Of a stretch of DNA of 50,999 nucleotides, positions 8,468 through 16,580 are shown piece after piece. A program made the translations under genes and the position numbers. Every line of letters starts with the position of its first letter. Positions within the stretch are counted from its first letter, which is position 1. The notes under the pieces are model-generated. The model saw nothing but the letters and a program-made list of their open reading frames with translations. It had not been told where the DNA came from and did no database searches. This stretch comes from Melioribacter sp. (lineage in GTDB: Bacteria > Bacteroidota > Ignavibacteria > Ignavibacteriales > Melioribacteraceae), in assembly GCA_026417975.1 (NCBI GenBank), contig JAOACD010000011.1:1-50999 (forward strand). Reading direction: 5' to 3'.

Positions 8468-9961
8468 CTACCCACCATAATTGTTATTTATTGTCAATAT
8501 AAATCTGCAGCCACCTTCATCGAGATTAATAGCATCAATTTCCCAGCCACATTTTTCTACGGCCATTTGGTAAGCTATATAACAACCATAGCCAGAATTT
8601 GCACCTTCAACCTTTTTAGTTGATTCATTTTCTAAAAATATTCTTTTTATTCCATTCTCTCCAGTTTCAAGCAATTCTTCTTTAATTCCTACACCATCAT
8701 CTTCAATTATTATATAAGAGATGTTTTTTTCGGGGTTATACTTGGTGATTATTTTTATAGTTATAAATTTTTTATTGCCATGGTCAATACTATTTTGTAT
8801 TAATGGCTCAAGAATTTCCCATATAACAAATTCGTTTACATTTACCAGAGGCAATCTATCATCAAGTTCAAGCTTAAAATTAAACATTTCATTCTTACTT
8901 GATATTCTCAAAAATACATTATCAACAATAAACTTTATTACTTCATTTACATTTGTTCTAAACATTGGATTAACAATTGTGTTGATATCTTGATCGTACC
9001 ATTTCATGTCATAAATAATTCTTGAAATAAAATTTGAGTAAGTAATCACCCTTTTTTTTAATTCTTCGATTCCGGGAGCATCCATTTTACGAACGTCTTC
9101 TTTTATAAAACCTATTATTTTTTCTGCCTTATGATGTGTATGGTAAATTCTTTTTGTAAATAAAGATTCTTTTTCTAACCTTATTTGTTTTTTAATATTT
9201 TCTTGATGCTCTTCGTAAAACTTTTGTAAAGCTTCATTGCGTTCTTTGACTGCTTGAGAAGAAACTATAAATATAATTATCAAACCAATAAAAATAAGAG
9301 AAGTGTAAATCAATGCTACCTTATCATAATTTGCTCTTACTTCCCTTGTTAGAAAAGAAAAATCAGGAGTAATTTTCATGTACATAACACCAAGGTATTC
9401 GCCATCTGGAACAAAAGGAACAAGTATATTGAAAGTTTTATTATTCACTAATGTTGTATGAATTATCTCAGAAGCTTGCATTTTATCTTTAACCGACAAA
9501 AACTGATTAACAGCTTCAATATGAGCATCTCTTTTAGGATCGTAAGGGGTTAAAGTATTTGTAAGGAATTTGTATAATTTTTGACCACTATCAATAACAT
9601 AAAGTCTGTGGTTTCTTATTAAAATTAGACTTATATCTTCTACGCTCTTTTGAATCAATTGTTGTTTAAAAATTACATTAAAAGAATACGTAATGCGTCT
9701 TTCGTCATATTCATTATGTGGTTTATCCATAAATAAATTTTCATATAAAAGCTCCATACTTGTTGAAGTAATAATTGCTAACCTTTCTGCAGAGTATTTT
9801 TGATACCATGATTGAGTTTCTACAAGGAAGTCATTTAAGGATGATTTTTGAACAAGTGCCATAATAATCTGAAAAACAATAAGAATAAACAAAAATACAG
9901 TGATATGTTTTATCTCAAATCTATATTTTGAAAATTTGTTTTTAACTTTTAATCTTACCAT
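8468..9961 (-). CDS. Membrane sensor histidine kinase (mannan-locus cassette)
   Basis: 497 residues. Topology: TM1 about 18-37, an extracytoplasmic sensor of about 178 residues, TM2 about 216-236, a coiled-coil linker (about 238-268), then the histidine region RIYHTHHKAEK (H274, H276, H277). The ATPase domain has an N-box (WEILEPLIQNSIDHG, 381-395), a G1 box (EDDGVGI, 420-426) and a G2 box (NSGYGCYIAY, 455-464). The phospho-His motif does not resemble the usual H-E-x-R/P or HisKA_3 forms but is conserved in the paralogue. The conserved sensor segment VPFVPDGEYLGVMY (181-194) could contact the solute-binding protein. Its gene lies 12 bases after that protein's gene and its stop nearly abuts the regulator start, so the three are one transcription unit. 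Confidence 0.87.
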   Translation of the reverse strand: MVRLKVKNKFSKYRFEIKHITVFLFILIVFQIIMALVQKSSLNDFLVETQSWYQKYSAERLAIITSTSMELLYENLFMDKPHNEYDERRITYSFNVIFKQQLIQKSVEDISLILIRNHRLYVIDSGQKLYKFLTNTLTPYDPKRDAHIEAVNQFLSVKDKMQASEIIHTTLVNNKTFNILVPFVPDGEYLGVMYMKITPDFSFLTREVRANYDKVALIYTSLIFIGLIIIFIVSSQAVKERNEALQKFYEEHQENIKKQIRLEKESLFTKRIYHTHHKAEKIIGFIKEDVRKMDAPGIEELKKRVITYSNFISRIIYDMKWYDQDINTIVNPMFRTNVNEVIKFIVDNVFLRISSKNEMFNFKLELDDRLPLVNVNEFVIWEILEPLIQNSIDHGNKKFITIKIITKYNPEKNISYIIIEDDGVGIKEELLETGENGIKRIFLENESTKKVEGANSGYGCYIAYQMAVEKCGWEIDAINLDEGGCRFILTINNNYGG

Positions 9962-9973
9962 AAAATAACTTAG

Positions 9974-11281
9974 CTAAAATTCTTTGATTATATTTTTTTC
10001 ATACTGAATGCTATTTGTAGCATTCATAAGAGCCTCTTTAACACTTATTTTACCAGAAATTGCCTGTTCAAAATAATATGACATAATTTTTGAATAACGT
10101 GTGTATTCTTGATGAGCAGGTCTATGTATTGCAGTTTTTATTAACATTCTAATTTGTTGAAAATCCGGATATTTTTTAACAAAAGCTGTGTCATAATAAA
10201 ATTTTTTTACTATTGGATAATGTCCGCTTAATTTATAAAAAGTTTCTTGCGCGTGATCGCTTAAAAGAAATTTAATAAAGTTAATAGCTTCTTCTTTTTT
10301 ATCTGAAAATTTCGAAACCATTAGATTCCATCCACCAAGTATAGATACTTGTGTTCCATTTTTGAAATATGGCAATGGTGCTTTTTTTAAATATTTTTCT
10401 TTTGTAGAATCGAAGGGGGATTCCTTAAAATCTCTATCATAACTTGGCCAGCCATGAATAAACAAGCCATCATTTTTAACAAAGTATGCATAACTTGGTA
10501 TTTCAGTAAACTTAATTACCTCTTTTGGAGTAATCTTATACTTATGAATAAAATCGACTAATGTTTGCAAGGCTTTTTCAGCTTCTGGCTTATCAAAATT
10601 AAATCCGTACTGATAAAAATAATCTGGTTTCTGACTTAATAGAAGTTCCATAAAACTGCAAATAAATCCTTCATAATCTGCTGCAGGGAAAATGTAGAAA
10701 GGATTTTTAGTATTTATTTTGTTTTTTAATTCAATAAATTCTTCCCATGTTATACCATTTTTAATTCTTTCAATTATTTTATCTCCATCTTTAAATTTTT
10801 TTAATATGTCCTCACGGTAATAAAGTACGCCCTGCACACGGTTAAGAGGTACAGCAACAAGCTCACCATTTGAATAACAAGATTCCAAGGCTAATGGTAA
10901 AATTCTTTCTTTTTCTTCTTGCGAAAAATATTTATCAAGCGGCTCAGACCATTTCGCAAATCTTTGTACCCATATTATGTCCACAGCAAAAATATCAATT
11001 CCATCTCCCCGACCACGCAAGGATCTAGCAAGAACTTCTTTCCTTTCATTAGTACTAAAATCAAAGTGTGGAAAATCGATTGGAACAACTTTAACCTTTC
11101 CTTTCATCATTTTGTTATATTCATCAATCAAAAAACGATGTGCAGCAGTTATTCTATCAGCAAAATAAATCTCTACAATAGAATTATGTGATTGACTTTT
11201 TTGAAAGTAGAAAATAATAACATAAACTAGCACTAAAACAAGTAGTAATACAAAACCCCATTTCTGTTTAACACTTATCAT
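9974..11281 (-). CDS. Membrane-anchored extracellular solute-binding protein, family 1 (sensing partner)
   Basis: 435 residues. The N-terminus has one hydrophobic helix (about 8-26) with neither a lipobox Cys nor an obvious signal peptidase site, so the protein is probably anchored in the inner membrane facing the periplasm. The rest is a sugar-type family 1 binding protein (DGIDIFAVDIIWVQRF, YYREDILKK, LGGWNLMVSKFSDKKEEAI). No ABC permease or ATPase gene is near. It is followed by a kinase and regulator, and the whole arrangement is duplicated at 36.7-41.0 kb. I infer it binds a mannan-derived oligosaccharide and presents it to the kinase. A 122-base gap precedes it, enough for an internal promoter; TTGAAA-N17-TGTAAA is visible there but weak. 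Confidence 0.85.
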   Translation of the reverse strand: MISVKQKWGFVLLLVLVLVYVIIFYFQKSQSHNSIVEIYFADRITAAHRFLIDEYNKMMKGKVKVVPIDFPHFDFSTNERKEVLARSLRGRGDGIDIFAVDIIWVQRFAKWSEPLDKYFSQEEKERILPLALESCYSNGELVAVPLNRVQGVLYYREDILKKFKDGDKIIERIKNGITWEEFIELKNKINTKNPFYIFPAADYEGFICSFMELLLSQKPDYFYQYGFNFDKPEAEKALQTLVDFIHKYKITPKEVIKFTEIPSYAYFVKNDGLFIHGWPSYDRDFKESPFDSTKEKYLKKAPLPYFKNGTQVSILGGWNLMVSKFSDKKEEAINFIKFLLSDHAQETFYKLSGHYPIVKKFYYDTAFVKKYPDFQQIRMLIKTAIHRPAHQEYTRYSKIMSYYFEQAISGKISVKEALMNATNSIQYEKNIIKEF

Positions 11282-11403
11282 ACTACCACTATTTTATTCT
11301 ACATTTCTATTCTTCTTTTATTCTAAAATTTGTAGCCATAAATTTTAACACACAATATAAAAGCAGAAAAATTTTACAGTCTATTATTTAACCTTTTTCA
11401 ACA

Positions 11404-12465
11404 TTACTCAATCTTTCCTTCCATAGCTTGTTTGAAGAAACTACCGCTATCAGTTAATTCAAATGTTTTCCAAGATTTTATCATACTAGGATACCATTCT
11501 GGATCAAAGACCCATGCAATCCAGCTTATTCCTTTTGATTCAAGATATTTTATTATTGCTTTTCCATATTCTGCGTTTAAGGTGTTTGAACCATCCCCAA
11601 TTGTGAATCCAATTTCAGTTGCAATGATAGGATATTGGCTTGCTGCAAATCCAAAATTTTCTTCCCATTTAGGTTCCCAGGGTTTGGTTCTTTTATGAGG
11701 ATAAGGATGTGTAACATAAGCTATATTTTCTGCATTGATAGGTTCAACAAGTAAAGGAGTTAAGTCATAAGCCCAATCAAACCCTGCTACCAGAGGAATA
11801 GTTTCTTTGTCGTAAGCTCTAATTAGTTTAATAATATTTTCATTTGTTTTTTTCCAATCACTCCACGAAGCCACGCCAAGTTGATTAAAGAAAAGTGTTG
11901 GTTCGTTAAATAATTCATAAAAAGCTATTGTGTTGTTTTGAGAGTACCTTCTTGCAATTGTTCTCCAGAATTCGTATGTCTCTTTTTTTGTAGTTTCATA
12001 CATTGGATCTTGGAACAATTCCATTTCTAAATTTCCAATTGTGTGCCAGTCAATAATAATATACATTCCTAACTCTGTGCACCATTCTACTGCTTGATCT
12101 ATAAGTTTTACATATTTTTCGGGAGTCCTTTCACGCCATGCAATTGGATGTATTGGTATTCTCACTATTTGAGCACCTAACTCTCTTACCTTTTCAAAAA
12201 GCTTTTTATTCCATTGTCCTTGATTTTCTATTTTATCAGGATCAGAAATTGACAAACCTCTAAACAAAATAGTGTCTCCCTTTTCATTTACAAAGCGATT
12301 CCCTTTAACTTTTATTAAAGGAAGCTTTTTGTTAGAAGGGCTTTCATAAATTTTATTCAAGTATGTATCGTTCCACCATGCATGATATTTAGGCTGTTGA
12401 GCATTTGCAAAATGAATTTGCAATACAAAAATTGTTAAAAGTATTTTAAGTAAAAAATTTTTCAT
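11404..12465 (-). CDS. GH5-family secreted glycoside hydrolase
   Basis: 353 residues with a Sec signal peptide (cleavage after ANA, residue 22). GH5 barrel motifs: FRGLSISDPDK (strand 1), IVRIPIHP, IIIDWH, acid/base E188 in YELFNEP, VTHPYPH, and nucleophile E284 in IIATEIGF. Only the catalytic domain is present, with no carbohydrate-binding module. In a mannan cluster the likely substrate is beta-mannan or glucomannan, but GH5 covers many beta-glucan and mannan specificities, so endoglucanase is equally possible from sequence. AAAGGGGG before the ATG is one of the strongest ribosome binding sites in the cluster. Confidence 0.85.
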   Translation of the reverse strand: MKNFLLKILLTIFVLQIHFANAQQPKYHAWWNDTYLNKIYESPSNKKLPLIKVKGNRFVNEKGDTILFRGLSISDPDKIENQGQWNKKLFEKVRELGAQIVRIPIHPIAWRERTPEKYVKLIDQAVEWCTELGMYIIIDWHTIGNLEMELFQDPMYETTKKETYEFWRTIARRYSQNNTIAFYELFNEPTLFFNQLGVASWSDWKKTNENIIKLIRAYDKETIPLVAGFDWAYDLTPLLVEPINAENIAYVTHPYPHKRTKPWEPKWEENFGFAASQYPIIATEIGFTIGDGSNTLNAEYGKAIIKYLESKGISWIAWVFDPEWYPSMIKSWKTFELTDSGSFFKQAMEGKIE

Positions 12466-12484
12466 TGTTGCCCCCTTTTAATTA

Positions 12485-14482
12485 CTAATCCCAATTATCT
12501 GTTCTAAAAGAAGATGCAGGAAGGCCAGCTTTATTAAATAAAGTAGCTTCTGATGTATTATCCCAGCAGTAACGAACTGCAACTGGTTTTTTAATATTAG
12601 GATTGAAGACTAACAACTTTTTCCCTTTAATTTTAACTTCAGCATTTCTAAATATTTTATCTTCACCTGCTATAGTAAAATTATTTTTCCCATTTTGTTC
12701 TTTAATTATTAATCCCCCATCAGAATATTTAAATGTCAATTCAATTTTATCTTTTAGTATCTTCATTGATTTAAAGATTGGCCCAGAAAAAACTATTTTT
12801 TTATTATAATCTTTTGCTAATGCCCAAAGTGCTAGTCTTTCACCTACATCCTTTTTATTACCTGGATGAATATTGTTAGGATTTCCAATATCAAGAGTTA
12901 CAACCATCCCAGTATTAGGAACAGAAAGAGATTGCATTTGAGCTTCTCTTAACTTTTGTGATTGAATTTGTTCTCCGTAATTATATGGGGCTATCTGTAC
13001 GAAATAAAATGGAAAATTACCCTGCTTCCAATCTGCTCTCCAGTTTTTGATCATTAATGGAAATAAGATTTTATAAAGCTCAGGATTCCCTGTATTTGAT
13101 TCTCCTTGATACCATATTACTCCTTTAATTCGATAAGGTATTAATGGTGCTATCATTGCATTATAAAGCGCGGTAGGAGTATAAGCAGATAAATCTACTG
13201 AAAGCTTTGGTCTATCATAATATTCTAATTTTTTTACATCAAATAAATAATACTTTCCGCTTAAGTATTCGGCAACAGGAAGATACTTCCAATTTCCTGC
13301 AAGAGATATAAAATTAGTAGAATCTTTTGGATAAAGTTTCATTTTTTCTTTAGGTCCCCATATGCCACCCCCTCCTTGATTATCAATAACACGAACAGCT
13401 ATAAGTATTTCTTTGGAACTAATTATATTGAAGGGAATTTTGTAAATTCTATCTTCTTGCCAAAATCCTTCTTCTTCATATCCACCAACTTTCACTCCAT
13501 TAATAAAAGTTGCATCAATATCATCAATAGGACCCAACTCAATAATCAGATCTTTATTTAACCAGGTTTCAGGAATCTCTATCTTTTTTCTAAACCAAAC
13601 AACACCATCAAAATTTCCTACTTCTGTTCTTTCCCATGTAGTAGGAAGATTCATTTCTCGCCAGTTGCTATCATCATAATCTATTTTAGAACATATTGAA
13701 TCTCTAAAATCTGCATCTTTCCATTTTTCTGTTCTTTTAGAGATGTCAACAACAGGCTTTTTGTTTAACCATTCTCTAAGCTTAATTATCTCATCCTTGC
13801 TTTTATCTAATTGTTCAACAATATTCTTATATTGTTCTATTTTTGAAATGTATTTTGCTCCTGTCCATGCTTCTACTGGGGTTCCACCCCAACTAGAATG
13901 AATTAAACCAATTGGAACTTTTAATTCGTTGTATAATTTTTTACCAAAAAAATATGCTGTTGCACTAAATCTTGATGCAGATTCTGGATTAGATTCAACC
14001 CATTTGCCCTCGCAATTAAATTCTGGTTTTGAAGATATAGAGCGCGTAACAGTAAAAAATCTGATATTTGAATTAGTAGAATTTTTTATTTCTTCCTTAG
14101 CACCGTATATTGTATCTTTTGGTGGCCAGCCAGCAAGTGGCATTTCCATATTCGATTGACCTGAACAAAGCCAGACTTCTCCTATCAAAATATTCTTAAA
14201 AACAATAGTAGTATCTCCAGCTTGAATCTTCATCTCATAAGGTCCACCAGCTTTTGGTGTTTTAATCTTTGCAGTCCAATAACCATCATTTTTAGTCTTA
14301 GTAAAAACTGTTTGTTTCCAGCTTGCTGTTATTTTAATTTCTGTTCCTGGAGTTGCTTTCCCCCAAATGTTGACAAAAGATTTTTGCTGTAGTACCATAT
14401 TATCAGAAAAAATGGAAGGTAGTTCAACTTTTGTTTGCGCAACTATTAGTGAAAACGAAATTAGAAACGTAATGAATTTCAT
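12485..14482 (-). CDS. Sialate-O-acetylesterase-type SGNH carbohydrate esterase
   Basis: 665 residues with a short signal peptide (cleavage near VAQ, residue 16). It starts with the family's usual LPSIFSDNMVLQQ segment, then the catalytic block LCSGQSNMEMP (Ser110), and later IWYQGESN and HPGNKKDVGERLALWA (His of the catalytic site). The middle (about 245-400) is a GH2-like jelly-roll insertion (WFRKKIEIPE, IDDIDATFING). The family removes O-acetyl groups from sugars. Between GH5 and mannanase genes, the natural inference is deacetylation of acetyl-(gluco)mannan rather than sialic acid. It sits 54 bases after the first gene of the operon and 19 bases before the GH5 gene. Confidence 0.87.
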   Translation of the reverse strand: MKFITFLISFSLIVAQTKVELPSIFSDNMVLQQKSFVNIWGKATPGTEIKITASWKQTVFTKTKNDGYWTAKIKTPKAGGPYEMKIQAGDTTIVFKNILIGEVWLCSGQSNMEMPLAGWPPKDTIYGAKEEIKNSTNSNIRFFTVTRSISSKPEFNCEGKWVESNPESASRFSATAYFFGKKLYNELKVPIGLIHSSWGGTPVEAWTGAKYISKIEQYKNIVEQLDKSKDEIIKLREWLNKKPVVDISKRTEKWKDADFRDSICSKIDYDDSNWREMNLPTTWERTEVGNFDGVVWFRKKIEIPETWLNKDLIIELGPIDDIDATFINGVKVGGYEEEGFWQEDRIYKIPFNIISSKEILIAVRVIDNQGGGGIWGPKEKMKLYPKDSTNFISLAGNWKYLPVAEYLSGKYYLFDVKKLEYYDRPKLSVDLSAYTPTALYNAMIAPLIPYRIKGVIWYQGESNTGNPELYKILFPLMIKNWRADWKQGNFPFYFVQIAPYNYGEQIQSQKLREAQMQSLSVPNTGMVVTLDIGNPNNIHPGNKKDVGERLALWALAKDYNKKIVFSGPIFKSMKILKDKIELTFKYSDGGLIIKEQNGKNNFTIAGEDKIFRNAEVKIKGKKLLVFNPNIKKPVAVRYCWDNTSEATLFNKAGLPASSFRTDNWD

Positions 14483-14536
14483 AAATATACCTCATTAGAT
14501 TAAATTGACAACTCCAAAGTTACTATATTAACTATT

Positions 14537-16354
14537 TCATTGTCCATACTTAATTTCTATTCTACTTATTTGCGCGCCATCATTCAAAATGAATTTTACA
14601 AACCTAGAATTCATAGGTAAATTAACTGATGTGTATCTTACTGCATCAAAGAAATTATAATCATTCTTTCCAAACTTGTATATTTGCTTATGTGGAATAA
14701 TTTCATACAAACTATCAATATTTTCACCAGCATAAATTTTTATATCACCATATTCTTTAGAAAGCAAAAAATCAATTTTTACTTCTAAGATATTCATTGG
14801 AGTTTTATAAATTAAATAACTGCCATCTTTGCCTGTTAGTCTACTCCTATCTTCTTTAGCTTTTCTTATATCTTGATATGTTAACAATTGAAACTGCCCA
14901 TCTTTTTGGAAAACTTTATCAAAGTTTTCCATCTCATCAACAATTTTTTTGAATTTAATTTCTACAGGGCCAATGACATTCGAATAATCAGAAACTCCAG
15001 ATTCATTTTTCGCAGCAATTCTATAATAATATTTTTTACCTATTTCAGCAGTTTCGTCATTAAAAAGTGGACGGTATTGATATTTAGCATCATCAATATT
15101 CTCTGCTATCAGTTGCCATTCATCCTCGTTTTCTTCTCTTCTTTCAATTATATAAGATTGCGCACCAGCAGAACCCTGCCATGAGATTTGAGAGACATCG
15201 TCAAATTCAAGAAGTTTTGGTTTAACTGGTATTGGTAAAGGTGGCACTGTTAAACCATCTATTTGGTAGGCTTTTTCTCTAACCATATTTAATATTAACT
15301 TTTCATTATACCAATCACCACTAATAAATCCAGGCCAACGGTAAGCAGATACATTATTATATTCATAATGATGATAAAAACCTCCTTCACGACAGTGAAA
15401 TCTCAAACTCCATAATAATCCACCCATTATTCCTTGGTTAATTATTGTATCCATAATTGCTCTAATTTCTTGAGGGGGAACAATTCCAAATTCACCAACA
15501 AAATAGGGTTTTATACCTCTAACAAGTTTTTGATTTTCAACAATCTTTTTAAGATTCAATTCGGTATCTCTGTAGTGATGCGTAGAAACAACATCAATAT
15601 TTGTATCTTTAATTGCTTCTATAGATAAATCTGGAGAACGTCTTCCTTCAATCACAAGATGATTTTTATCAAGACTTTTTATATAAGCTGCAATTTCTTT
15701 TGTCCACTCATAAGGTGCATCCAATTCATTTCCTGTCTCCCATCCAAAAATTGCTTTATCGTCTTTGTAAAGAATCCCGGTGTAAGTATTTCTTCGGTTA
15801 ATTGTAAATTCGATTGTCTTTTTAAAATCTGAAATGATTTCTGGATCAGTCCAAAATGCATCTCTCTCTTTTCCCCTAAAGGCTGCATATTCTTTTGGAC
15901 CACCCCACCAATGCCAGTTATCTACGAAAGGTATTATTACTCTTACACCAACCTCATTTGCAATTTGAAGAACTTTATCTAGAGCTTTAAATGCTTCTTC
16001 GTTAAATTTACCAGGCCCCTCAACATGACGTATTATATCTGGAGTATCAATGTCTCTTCTTACAGAAAGAACATACATTCTTACAACTTTTCCACCAAGC
16101 TGTTTTATGGAAGTTAATGCATCTCTTATTTCGAATTCGTCTGGAAGTCTCCATGGATTGGTTGAATCGAAGGGCAAATAATCTTCTATGTAATGCAAAT
16201 TAGGAATATTAAACGATATAAATCTAAATTCTTTTCCGTTTTCATATAACTTGTCATTTTTTCTTACTACAAAAGTTGAAAAGCTTCCTGCAGCGCATTG
16301 AATAAAAAGAAAACTTATTAAAGCAATATTTATAGCAGTAAAAATTTTTTTCAT
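14537..16354 (-). CDS. GH5-like (clan GH-A) lipoprotein with fibronectin type III domain
   Basis: 605 residues. The lipoprotein signal ends in FIQC (Cys20). The catalytic barrel spans about 25-375: VVRMYVLSVRRD, FVDNWHWWGG, acid/base E210 in WETGNEL, HHYRDTE, and nucleophile E288 in FVGEFG. It resembles bacterial mannanase-like GH5 enzymes, but I cannot fix the subfamily. Residues about 385-475 form a fibronectin type III domain (SYIIERREENEDEW, YYYRIAAKNESG). The last 100 or so residues look like a beta-sandwich with MNSRFVKFILNDG, possibly carbohydrate binding. It is the promoter-proximal gene of the minus-strand mannan operon, has GGAG before the ATG, and an ECF-type promoter candidate 35-58 bases upstream. 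Confidence 0.82.
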   Translation of the reverse strand: MKKIFTAINIALISFLFIQCAAGSFSTFVVRKNDKLYENGKEFRFISFNIPNLHYIEDYLPFDSTNPWRLPDEFEIRDALTSIKQLGGKVVRMYVLSVRRDIDTPDIIRHVEGPGKFNEEAFKALDKVLQIANEVGVRVIIPFVDNWHWWGGPKEYAAFRGKERDAFWTDPEIISDFKKTIEFTINRRNTYTGILYKDDKAIFGWETGNELDAPYEWTKEIAAYIKSLDKNHLVIEGRRSPDLSIEAIKDTNIDVVSTHHYRDTELNLKKIVENQKLVRGIKPYFVGEFGIVPPQEIRAIMDTIINQGIMGGLLWSLRFHCREGGFYHHYEYNNVSAYRWPGFISGDWYNEKLILNMVREKAYQIDGLTVPPLPIPVKPKLLEFDDVSQISWQGSAGAQSYIIERREENEDEWQLIAENIDDAKYQYRPLFNDETAEIGKKYYYRIAAKNESGVSDYSNVIGPVEIKFKKIVDEMENFDKVFQKDGQFQLLTYQDIRKAKEDRSRLTGKDGSYLIYKTPMNILEVKIDFLLSKEYGDIKIYAGENIDSLYEIIPHKQIYKFGKNDYNFFDAVRYTSVNLPMNSRFVKFILNDGAQISRIEIKYGQ

Positions 16355-16386
16355 ATCTTACTACTCCAATAATTCAATATGATGAA

Positions 16387-16412
16387 ATACGCTTCTAAAA
16401 TTATGCCGTTCA
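16387..16412 (-). promoter_or_regulatory. Candidate ECF-sigma promoter of the mannan operon
   Basis: On the minus strand TGAAC (16412-16408) and CGTAT (16391-16387) are separated by 16 bases, an arrangement like ECF promoters such as B. subtilis SigW sites. The stretch TGAACGGCA is identical, and at identical spacing to CGT, upstream of the ECF sigma gene (24121-24096). Transcription would start near 16382, about 28 bases before the ATG of the first mannan gene. No biochemical support is available. Confidence 0.45.
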
Positions 16413-16550
16413 GACATCTTCTTAATTAATAAAAAACAAATTTATTCAGCTGCATACTTTATTATTTTAATAAAAATATTATCATATTGTAAAAAAGCAG
16501 CTTAAAAATCCTTTTTATATCGAAAAAATTATTGTGCACAGTATTTGAAG

Positions 16551-16565
16551 GGTAATATTATTACC
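16551..16565. promoter_or_regulatory. 15-bp perfect palindrome, possible operator
   Basis: GGTAATATTATTACC is a perfect dyad. It lies 16 bases before ATG 16581 of the epimerase gene, the position of a repressor or activator site, and an 8-bp palindrome TGTGCACA lies just upstream (16533-16540). If translation instead began at TTG 16545 the dyad would be coding. It could also be a chance feature of AT-rich DNA. Confidence 0.3.
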
Positions 16566-16580
16566 ACATTTAATCTGCTT

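Noticed and set aside
16545..16580. TTG at 16545 as start of the epimerase gene
   Set aside because: The 12 extra residues do not resemble family N-termini, there is no ribosome binding site, and the stretch contains a perfect palindrome better explained as regulatory.
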